Shown here one piece after another: positions 34,163 through 43,900 of a stretch of DNA of 64,000 nucleotides. The stretch spans positions 148,800,597-148,864,596 of the forward strand of contig CM075652.1 in assembly GCA_037953625.1 (NCBI GenBank). Direction: 5' to 3'. The first letter of the stretch is position 1. Each line of letters starts with the position of its first letter. The notes under the pieces were generated by a model. The model saw only the letters and a program-made list of their open reading frames with translations, made no database searches and had not been told where the DNA came from. Position numbers and translations under genes: made by a program. The stretch is from Crotalaria pallida. Taxonomy: Eukaryota; Streptophyta; Magnoliopsida; Fabales; Fabaceae.

Positions 34163-34993
34163 CCTGAGAAAGCAATCTGAGGTGGGTGTTGATCATGTTA
34201 CATTACTTTTGTTGCTTTTTGGTATTGTTGCCTTTTATTCTCCTTAAATTAAAACAGAAAACAAGTAAATTTTCATTTACTTTTGATATTTGACGTATAA
34301 TATTTTGGGTCAAATGTTAGACTTGTGGTGAATGATGTATTATAGTCAATGAAGCTCCCATACTCAAAAATGGAAAAGTATCTATGTCGTATTTGTGTCC
34401 GATATCGATACATGTACTATATTTCCTGATATGTGTCCCAAAAGTATCCAATTATTTTTTAAAAAATACTTTTAGGATACTTCTCAGATACTTCCCGATA
34501 CTCCTTGATACTTTTTCGATACTTCCCAGATATTTGTTTGATTTTACTTTGAATTTTGTAATAATTTTTGTAAACGTATCCTATGTCGTGTGTCGTGTCT
34601 TAAATTTTCAAAAATTCTCGTATCTTCATAGATTATAGTTTTACCTATGGACTGCATACTAATCTCTTATTACAACCAGTCAATAGATAAATAATGGGGC
34701 TAATTAGAAGCTAACTCACAGTATAATTGCTTGATTAATTGCAGTGATCAAGATAGTTGCATTTGAACATGGCATGGGATACACATCTGAGCAAAATCTA
34801 AAATGCTCTCTTTTTTGTTTTTTGTTTTTTTTCAAAATGTTTTTAGGATCACCTTGTCCTCCTTTTAAGTACTCTTCTCTCACTTTTAATATATTCATTA
34901 CCTTTCAAAACTGGTGATCGAAGAAAACCCAGGGGATAGTGTTTTAGTGATTTTAGAGGGTATGGTGGCAAACTGGCAATGAATGTTGCCAAG
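34163..34993 (+). pseudogene. TPP2 fragment (end of exon 6 plus intron 6)
   Basis: Begins within the coding sequence of TPP2 exon 6 (CCTGAGAAAGCAATCTGAGG) and follows intron 6 of the real gene (51573-52190) with high similarity up to gaatgttgccaag. Only about nine codons are exonic, so it encodes nothing. It is interrupted by an insertion at 34346-34631. Left of it stands PAE 3' flank (acttaacattcc); right of it, after a ctctctctctc tract, starts a copy of the sequence upstream of PAE-2. Confidence 0.9.
34346..34631. mobile_element. Insertion rich in GATAC/GTATC motifs
   Basis: 286 bp absent from the matching place in TPP2 intron 6 (51795). Flanked by ATTATAG at 34339-34345 and 34632-34638, a 7-bp (possibly 8-bp) direct repeat. 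It carries many gatact and gtatcc words, like the patch at about 56275-56380. Superfamily not determined. Confidence 0.65.
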
Positions 34994-35260
34994 TCTCTCT
35001 CTCTCAGGTAATTTGCATCTTTTGTTTTTTTGTTTTTTTACTGTATCTTTTGTTTTCTTTGAATGAGTAATTATTTCATTTTATTATTTGAATCATGGTT
35101 TTTACAAAAGTTGTTTGGTTTGCAATGTTAATACAAATTTTTTTACTCCAACTTAGAACAATGTACTACATCATTAGAATACATTGTGATATTTTTTCCC
35201 CTTAAAATTGTGCACTAAACAAACAAGACGTGTCGCTATTTTAATCGTGTATTATTATTA

Positions 35261-35643
35261 GAATATTTCTATTATGCAATCTAAATTTGGATGGTTGCAA
35301 TGCAACCCTTTGTTAAACTAAAGAATTTGTCACCTAATACATGTATACTATGTCATTGCTTAAAGTAGTCAACATTTATTTTTGCAATTTAGTCCAACAT
35401 AAAAAATAATCAATTTAATGTTGGACTAAAATAATCAATTTAGTCCAACATAAAAATAATACATGTATGCCATTCATTTTAGAATTTAGTTTTTGATGTT
35501 GGACTAAATTGCAAAAAAAAATCAATTTCGACTACTTTAAGCAATGGCATGACATATACATGTATTAGGTGGCAAATTCTTATTAGTTTAACAAAAGGTT
35601 GCATAGCAACCATCCAAATTTAAATTGCATGTTAGTAACTCCC
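35261..35643. mobile_element. Mutator-like MITE (same family as 22832-23248)
   Basis: Starts GAATATTTCTATTATGCAAT and ends AAATTGCATGTTAGTAACTCCC-like sequence; GGATGGTTGCAATGCAACC pairs with GGTTGCATAGCAACCATCC. Flanked by TTATTATTA on both sides (35252-35260 and 35644-35652), 9 bp but of low complexity. Inverted repeats cover most of the element. Confidence 0.78.
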
Positions 35644-35652
35644 TTATTATTA

Positions 35653-35825
35653 TTATTATTTTTTTGGTTTGCACCCTGGTATCCGGCCTAGTGGGCCGAC
35701 TAATCCAGTTCGAGGGGGTCCCGGGGTCAAGGTTTTATTCCTCTCCCAACGTTGTTGCGGGGAATCGAACCGTGGTTCATCCTACCAAGTGCAGTCTCTG
35801 TCACCACTGCACCAACAACTCGTTG
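35653..35825 (-). mobile_element. tRNA-derived SINE (GGTTCGA box B), minus orientation
   Basis: Nearly identical to 43249-43416. On the minus strand it carries a box-A-like GAGTTGTTGGTGCAGTGGTG and a box-B-like CGGTTCGATTCCCCGC, ending in an A tail. The probable duplication is ATCGTGTA-TATT (about 35244 and 35826), with the MITE at 35261 inserted later beside the tail. Confidence 0.85.
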
Positions 35826-37069
35826 ATCGTGTACTATTTTTGTAATAGGTTTTGCTAACAAAATTTGCAAAAGAATGTATATGATTTATATGAGATAACG
35901 TAATTGTAACAGAATCATAATAAAATGTGATGAAGGAAGGAAATTATGGAAGGAATTAGTGTGATATTAGAAAAATACTTAAGTGTTTTGTAATTTATAA
36001 TCAAATCATTGATATTTGAATGAGTCACACTTAATTATTTGACCAAAACAAATTCATATCATATTTTTTAAAAAGTCGAGGCAATTAAAGTAATAGATCT
36101 TATGTTTTTTAATCTGACTTTTAATTTTTAATAAAAGGATTGACTATTGCATTACTCAATAAATTGTATCTCACTGTTAAGATTTTTTTATTTTATTTTT
36201 TAAAAATTATCAAATGAAAATGTTGAAGTATTTGACCATTATTTATTAAAAAATTAATATAACATATGAATCTTAATAAGAAAAATTATTGATTTATTTA
36301 TCAACTTTGTTTGTTCAAATTCACCTTTACCCGACTTGCTCTTGAATGAGTAAGACGATTCGATTCTCAATTTTGTTTGTCATAATACGATGCTTTTACT
36401 TTCTTGGTCAAATTTTAGTGATGTATGATTATTAAAAAAATTACTCCATTTATAAATTGATTTTGTGTATCGATACTGTTTGTTTGATTGAAATAAATGC
36501 CTTATATAATTTGAATTTGAATCTTAATCAAAATATATAAGGTAAGTTAATAAAAGATTTAAGATGAATTCGAATGATTAAATAAGGTAAGAGATATCAT
36601 AATGGAATTTCTTTTAAAGTATAAAATTTCCTTATTAGAAGCGAGTTATTGATGTGAGGAGGAATTATTATATTTTTTCATTAACTATTTAAATTGGTTA
36701 TTACATTTTTATTACTTCATTCGTCTCATTATTTTGGTAAAAGTTAAAGTAGTCGACAAAAATAAGAGAATATTTTATTTTTATATAGGAAATGATTCTA
36801 TTTTAAAATAAAATATAATTCAGTATTCATTCATTAATTACAAATTTTTATCACACAAATTTCTATAATATTTTATAGTCTTTAAGATTTTTCGTTAATT
36901 ATTTTTAAAATTTTAAATATAATATAGAATCTTTGAGATAATATATAATTTTTAAGATTTTTCATTAATTATTTTTATTTTGATTTAGGACAAAAAACTA
37001 CATTTTTTTTAACAAAATAATGTGACAATCCTTTAACTATAACGGAGGGAAACTATGTTATTATCTCAA

Positions 37070-39897
37070 CTAGATCAACCCCGTGCATCAATGCGATATT
37101 GATAAAACATTTCATAAAATTGCAATTAATATTAGTTAAAATTTTTTTTTTGGTTTACAAGGGAGGAAATAATATTTTTTTAATATACTAGATTTATTAA
37201 AATTAAAAAATTGGAGCACCAAAAACCGGTGCATGGTAGAAGCATCATTATTTTATATTATACTTGTTTGAACCATTACTTGTGTCAAGAAGCATACAAT
37301 AAAAAAAATTCAAATCCAAATAACAAAAACATGTTCATAAAAAGAACACAGAAAACTCAAAACATATTTTTCTTAATATAGTAGATTAAAAAAATAATTA
37401 AAAAAAGAGTCGGAGCACCAAAAACAGGTGCATGTTAGAAGCACCATTGTTTTGTATTTTACTTGTTTGTTTGGACCATTACTTGAGTCCGGAAGCATAT
37501 AATAAAAGAGTTCAAATCCAAATAACAAAAATATGTACATGAAAAGAACACAGAAAACTCAAAGTATATTTTTTTAATATATTATATTTATTAAAAAAAA
37601 AGAGTTGGAGCACCAAAAATCAGTGCATGGTAGAAGCACCATTGTTTTATATTTTACTTATTAGGACCATTACTTGTGTTAGGAAGCATATAATAAAAAA
37701 ATTCAAATTCAAATAACAAAAACAAATACATAAAAAAATACAGAAAACACAAATCATATTTTTTATAGTATATTATATTTATTAAAAATAAAAAATATAA
37801 AAAAGAGAATGAGCACCAAAAACAGGTGCATGGTAAAAGCACCGTTATTTTACATTTTACTTGCTTGGACCATTACTTGTGTTATGAAACATATAATAAA
37901 AAAAATTCAAATACAAATGAAAAAATATGTACATAAAAAGAACACAAAAAAGCCAAAGCATTTTTTTAATATATTATATTTATTAAAATAAAAAAAAGAG
38001 TTGGAGCACCAAAAACCACTGCATGGTAGAAGCACCCTTGTTTTATATTTTACTTGTTTGGGTCATTACCTGTGTCAGGAAGCATATAATAAAAAAAATT
38101 CAAATCCAAATAACAAAAACATGTAAAAAAAAGAACACAGAAAACCTAAAGCATATTTTTTTTAATATATTATATTTATTAAAGTGCCAGAGCACCAAAA
38201 ACCAGTTCGTGATAGAAGCACCCGTGTTTTATATTTTACTTGCTTGGACCATTACATGTGTCAGGAAGCATATAATTGAAAAAAAATCAAATCCAAATAA
38301 CAAAAACATGTACATAAAAAGAACACAAAAAACCAAAAACATAATTTTTTCAATATATTAGATTTTTTACAAAAAAATAAATAAAAAAAAGTCGGAGCAC
38401 CAAAAACCGGTGCATGGTAGAAGCACCCTTGTTTTATATTTTACTTGTTTGGACCATTACCTGTGTCTGGAAACATATAATAAAAAAAGATTGAAATCCA
38501 AATAACAAAAACATATACATAAAAAGAACACAGAAAACCAAAGCATATTTTTTTAATATATTAGAATTATTAAAAAAATAAAATAAAAAAGTGTTAGAGC
38601 ACCAAAAACCAGTGCATGGTATGAGCACATTTGTTTTATATTTTACTTGTTTGGACTTTGGGCCATTACTTGTGTCAGAAAGCATATAATAAAAAAAATT
38701 CAAATCCAAATAACAAAAACATGTACATAAAAAGAACACAGAAAACCCAAAACATAATTTTTTAATATATTATATTTACTAAAATAAAGAAAATAAAAAA
38801 AAGAGCCGGAGCACCAAAAACCAGTGCATGGTAGAAGCACCCGTGTTTTATATTTTACCTGATTGGACCATTACCTGTGTCAGGAAGGATATAATAAAAA
38901 AAATTCAAATCCAAATAACAAAAACATGTACATAAAAAGAACACAGAAAACCAAAAACATATTTTTTTAATATATTAGATTTATTAAAAAATTTAAATAA
39001 AAAAAGTCGGAACACCAAAAACCGGTGCATGATAGAAGCACCCATGTTATATATTTTACTTGTTTGAACCATCACCTGTGTCAGCAGGAAGCATATAATA
39101 AATAAAAATTCAAATCTAAATAAAAAAACATTAACACAAACGGAACATAAAAAACTCAAAGCATGTTTTTTAATATATTAGATTTATTAAAAAAAATAAA
39201 ATAAAATAAGAGTCGGAGCACCAAACATCGATGCATGGTAAAAGCACCATTGTTTTATATTTTACTTGTTTGGACCATTACCTGTGTTCGGAAGCATATC
39301 ATAAAAAATTCAAATCCAAATAACAAAAACATGTACATAAAATGAACACATAAAAACCAAAGCATATTTTTTTAAAATACATTATATTTATTAAAATTTA
39401 AAAAAATTAAAAAAAGATCGGAGCACCAAAAACTGGTGCATGGTAGAAGGACCCATGTTTTATATATTATACTTGTTAGGACCATTACCTTGTCAAGAAG
39501 CATATAATAAAAAAATTCAATTCCAAATAATAAAAATATGTACATAAAAGAGAACACAGAAAACGAAAAACATATATTTTTTTAAAACATTATATTTATT
39601 TAAAAAAATAAAATTAAAAAAAAAGTCGGAGCACCAAAAACCGGTGCATGATAGAAACACTCTTGTTTAATATTTTACTTATTTGAACCATTACTTGTGT
39701 CAAGAAATATATAATAAAAAAACAAGTACTTTTATTAAAATACAGAAGATTTGAGAAGTAGTGCTTCCCTTAAAAAAAAAAAAAAGAAAAAAAAAGAAAG
39801 AAGTAGTCTATACTATATAAAAGCACATGAGCCCACGAGCACTTATCAATGGGTGTTCCCGCCTTTCGGATATCCATGTGCTTTTATATGGTATTGA
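37070..39897 (-). mobile_element. Non-autonomous Helitron carrying a tandem array
   Basis: On the minus strand it starts TCAATACCATATAAAAGCAC (Helitron-type TC start) at 39897 and ends GGTTGATCTAG (CTAG) at 37070. The host bases are A before the TC end and T after the CTAG end, the expected A|T insertion with no target duplication. A short palindrome GCATTGATGC lies about 15 nt inside the 3' end. No Rep/helicase reading frame. Most of its 2.8 kb is the ~201-bp tandem array. Confidence 0.72.
37170..39720. repeat. Satellite-like tandem array, ~201 bp x about 13
   Basis: The landmark ggagcaccaaaaacc (or a one-base variant) begins at about 37213, 37412, 37607, 37810, 38003, 38189, 38394, 38596, 38808, 39009, 39215, 39420 and 39628. 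Spacings run from 186 to 212 bp, mean 201. Each unit holds ggtgcatggtagaagcacc, ttgtttggaccattac, gaagcatataataaaa and aaaaagaacacagaaaac. Units are diverged, so the array is not fresh. Frames of 60-112 codons on both strands are by-products. Confidence 0.93.
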
Positions 39898-39939
39898 TTA
39901 TTGGAGTTGTCGTACAACTTAAGTGCACTATGTATATTC

Positions 39940-40220
39940 CCTACGTCTCGAACTATAAGTAACAAAAAACATATTTTTTTTGTTTAAAATATAAACAAAA
40001 TTAACTAATTTTATTAAATTTTATTTCATTCCCAATGTCACTTTTCTAAAATATCTCTAGAATATTGTAATCTTAATTAATTTTTGTTTCAATCTCAATA
40101 CCATTTTCCTAAAATACTTCTAATTTTTTTTTAAATTTGAAAAAATTAAATACAATCAACTAACCTCCTTAATAAACGTAAAAGTGATTAAATTTGCTTA
40201 TAATTCGAATAGGATGGAGT
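39940..40220. mobile_element. Stowaway-like MITE upstream of PAE-4
   Basis: Begins near CCCTACGTCTCGAACTATAA and ends ATAATTCGAATAGGATGGAG, followed by TA. Same family as 24411-24935 but without the nested insertion. Confidence 0.65.
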
Positions 40221-40416
40221 ATATCAATTTCTTTTATCAACCAATTGAATTTCTACTATGTAATCGAGGAACAAATCTTATTTGAAATGCGTGGTAGCAT
40301 CGCATAACAATTGTCGTTTTTAGTAATCAATATTGACCATTGGTATTACAAATTTGGAGATCCAATAGATTTTATATTACTTAATCAATTTTTTATTGGT
40401 CATAATAAGATATAGG

Positions 40417-40600
40417 ATCTCGCTAACAAGTGCTAACAAGTGTCATAGGGCATCTGTTAAGAATACTAAAAGTGGAAAAAATTCATAATAAGTTCAAGAT
40501 ATTTACTCTATCGAAAATAAAAGAAAGTATATTTTCCCATAACTTTTAACCATATGTAATCTCTTAACAAGTGTCCTAAGAGCACTCTTTAGCATTTTCC
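40417..40600. mobile_element. MITE of the AACAAGTGCCC family (copy 3)
   Basis: Paralogue of 27846-28017 in the matching place upstream of PAE-4, with a small extra duplication gctaacaagtgctaacaagt at the left end. Confidence 0.6.
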
Positions 40601-40894
40601 TAAGATATAATATTGATAAAGAAAGATCATTAAATAAGTAATAAAGTAAACAATATTTATATGATTGAATTTGAATGTATTTAATTCTTTAAAAAAAATA
40701 AAGCAATTAATGTAAATCAACACAAAATATGGTATGAAATCCAATTTTACCATTATTATAAGATATGCTTGTTATGTACTTATGTTCATGAATTTCTACC
40801 TTCAAAACATTTTCTTATTAATGTACTAATTCCGTTTTATTGTTAGCAGTTTCTGTGGATTGTAATTTTCTAAAGCATCTATAATCTCTACTAT

Positions 40895-40900
40895 TATAAA
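40895..40900 (+). promoter_or_regulatory. Probable TATA box of PAE-4
   Basis: TATAAA 67 bp before the ATG at 40962; surroundings match PAE-3. Confidence 0.5.
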
Positions 40901-40961
40901 TGTAAATTACTCCTATAGTACAATAATGTACTAGTGCATTGGAAATCTATTCTCTTTGAAG

Positions 40962-43900
40962 ATGAACGTTACTGTTGTATTAGGTATTGTAGTATTATTG
41001 CATCTCGTGTCTGTGGTGCCATGGCGCGTTTGCTCCCAACGACAGAGGCTTATTGTCAAAAGGACGCTTGTTCAGAAAGCCTCTGCTACCAGCGCCTGTA
41101 ACCTTGTTTTCTTCTCTTTTTAATTAATTGATTTATATAATATTTTTGTATTTTAATAAAATTAAGAGTGTTTATAATTTGTACCAGTTTGTTTGGATGG
41201 GAGTTTACCGGCATATCATTTACACAGAGGATTTGGAGCTGGACAGAATAACTGGCTTCTACAATTCGAGGTACGCTCATTTTTTTTTAATATTTTTTTT
41301 TATTTTTTATTCTTCATTAATTTATTGAAATTTATGGATTAAAAGATGGTGATAATGTATATAGAAAATATATATTTCATATATTTTGGTGTTTATACTT
41401 TTTTTTTCTTTCAAAAACACTGTTATTTTTCAATAAAAAAAATACTGTTATTTTATTATTTCAAAACCTGGTAGATTTTTCCTAATTTTATCCGGTTCAA
41501 TGGTTACAATGTTTTAGTCAAATACACTCTTCGTGATTTTTTTTAATATGAAAGCATTATTATATTCAAACACTAAAAGATGTGAAACAAGGTGACTCGT
41601 AAATAGTAGTATCAATCTTATATAATTGCGAGTACATATACTCGAACTCGAATAAAAGAATTTGTCAATAATCTTAGCTAATATTCTTGAAGATATTTTA
41701 AATTTTGTTTTTTTTTAAATATTTTCATTTATTATTTTTTTACTTAGACACAATATATTGTATTTAATGTTGACAATAATATTCTTTGATATTACTATTT
41801 CTAAATTTAAAAATTAGTGCAACTTTGATAAATTCTTTTTCCTATTAAAAAAATGGAATTTAACCTCTTTCAATGGTGGAAAGAATAATGGATTAGAAAG
41901 TGTGAAAGAGAAATTGGTGGAGAGGATGGAGAAACTCTCACCGGATAAGAGAGATACATGCTTTTTCATTTAATAATAAAAGAAAATTACAACAATATAT
42001 TTTTCGGATGGAGTTACTTTTAATGCATAAAAAAGGTTTCTCTTGTCAAAAATAATTGGGTACACATTGCTAACATGATCCTTCATAAAATCAAGTGAGA
42101 ACATGTTAGCAAACCTATATATATATATAAGTAGAGTTTAACGCAATTTGCAACTATGGCTATCGTTATTTAAGTAAAATAGTCAAAGATTGGATCCTTA
42201 ACTTTTATAAATACAAGAGATCTCGGCGCTAGGAGAATCGTTCCTTGAGAAACACGAAGAAAGAAAAAGAAATTAACATCGGTATACCTCTTATAGTTTA
42301 TACCTGTGTTTTAGTCGATCTTAATACAATTTTCTTAATAATCTCCTGCTATTATTCATGACTTCATGTAAAAAAAATTTCATAATAATAGCAGTGGTGT
42401 TTTGAACAATGCACATAGAATGGTGGAAGTGTTTGAAAATGAGGTGGCCGTATTTATTCTGTTTTAACTTTTTCTTGGAATTGCCTTCTTCTCATTTCAG
42501 TCAATGTATGTGTAATTTCTGTTGTAAAATATTGTTATTTATTTTTATTTCAAAAATATTACTCCCTCCTACACTAATTATAAGGTTCTCTTGGGTAAAA
42601 AAAATTGGTCCTAAATATAAGACCCTCTTGCAATTTTTTCCAAAATTATCCTTACATCAAAAAATAAATAAAATTGTATTGAAATATGAAATGGAACTTG
42701 TTTAATAGAGTTTATTTAATGTTGTAAATGACTTGAAAATTGATTCACTGCATTAAATATAGATTGATGGTGTATCTAGGAATTAAATTAATTATTGAAA
42801 AATGAAAAAATTTATTATGTTCTAATAATTGGTGGATGAATATTTTTGGACGAACATATCAATTTTAATATAGAATTCAACAACATTGATGGACGTAAAA
42901 ATATCTAAGAAGGTCTTATAATTAAGGATGAAAGGAGTAATTTAATTTAATTTATTTTATTATTATACTATTTTTATTGTGTGATTTATCTTGTTTGTTT
43001 TGTAGTACTGTAATGTACTTTTGTATCTTAATAAATTAAAGTTCTAAAGTTGTGTTTAGAAGTTAATCCCTTCAGTTCAATTTATAAGATCCTTTTGAGA
43101 TTTTTCACTCACAAGAAGAGTGGATAAATTTGTTAGTGGCACTGTAAATGTGAAAATTTGATATACTTCTTCAAAATTACCTCTATAATTATTATTAGAA
43201 CTCTAAAAAGTGTTGACTTTATAGAGGCGTTAGTGGAAAGAAGTAATTTTTTTTTGGTTTGCACCCTGGTATCCGGCCCATTGGGCCGACTAATCCAGTT
43301 CGAGGGGGGTCCCGGGGTTAAGGTTTTATTCCTCTCCCAACGTTGTTGCGGGGGATCGAACCGTGGTTCGCCCTACCAAGTGCAGCCCCTGGCACCACTG
43401 AACCAACAGCTCGTTGGTGGAAAGAAGTAATTAAATGCTATTGAAAATTGAAAAAGGATCCTATAAATAGGACCAAAATAAATACCCAAAAGAGTCTTAT
43501 AAATAGGACCGAAGGGAATATTAGAAGTTACAAGAAGTGAAGCAGTGCCATGAATATGAAATAGTGTTTGCCTTGGATATGAAACACTATTTGCTCCAAA
43601 ACAGTGTCTTGCATCCAAAAAGAAAGGTTGCTTCCTTTGATATAAATTAATAGTGCCGCGGCCAAGTGGTTGGTTTTTAGTCACACGAATACACTAACAC
43701 AAACATCATTATTATTCTTCTTCTTTTTCTAAGCACAACAGTGAAATAAATTATAACTATCCTTGTTTATTTATTTATGTTTTTAATAATTTCTCCATCT
43801 CGGGTTACATCATTAGACAATACATTGTTAGTTTTGTAACCTGACTTAGGTTGGAAAGGTCTGCTGAATCTTGGGGAATCATCGCGGTGCGCAAATAGAT

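Larger units (their letters stand above)
35010..36130. repeat. Duplicate of the PAE-2 upstream block
   Basis: Corresponds to 15100-15640, enlarged by a MITE and a SINE at 35261-35825. Similarity resumes after them at ttttgctaacaaaatttgc and continues to about ttatgttttttaatctgac. Confidence 0.75.
31991..40961. other. Intergenic region PAE-3 to PAE-4
   Basis: No intact gene. In order it holds the PAE 3' flank, a solo LTR, more 3' flank with a Stowaway element, a TPP2 fragment, a copy of the PAE-2 upstream block with SINE and MITE insertions, AT-rich sequence with a worn Stowaway-like element at about 36720-37050, a Helitron with a tandem array, another Stowaway-like element and PAE upstream sequence. 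Confidence 0.7.

Noticed and set aside
37654..39557. Cys/Phe/Tyr-rich frames on the minus strand and Lys/Ile-rich frames on the plus strand, repeated every ~200 bp
   Set aside because: They are translations of the tandem array. Frames are broken differently in each unit, so there is no sign of selection for protein.
37170..39720. Regularly spaced repeats that could suggest a CRISPR array
   Set aside because: The whole ~201-bp unit is repeated with no unique spacers, and the genome is a plant nuclear one.
43249..43416. tRNA gene on the minus strand (GGTTCGATCCC)
   Set aside because: It has boxes A and B but no complete cloverleaf acceptor stem, has a poly-A tail and target duplication, and recurs at 35653; it is a SINE.
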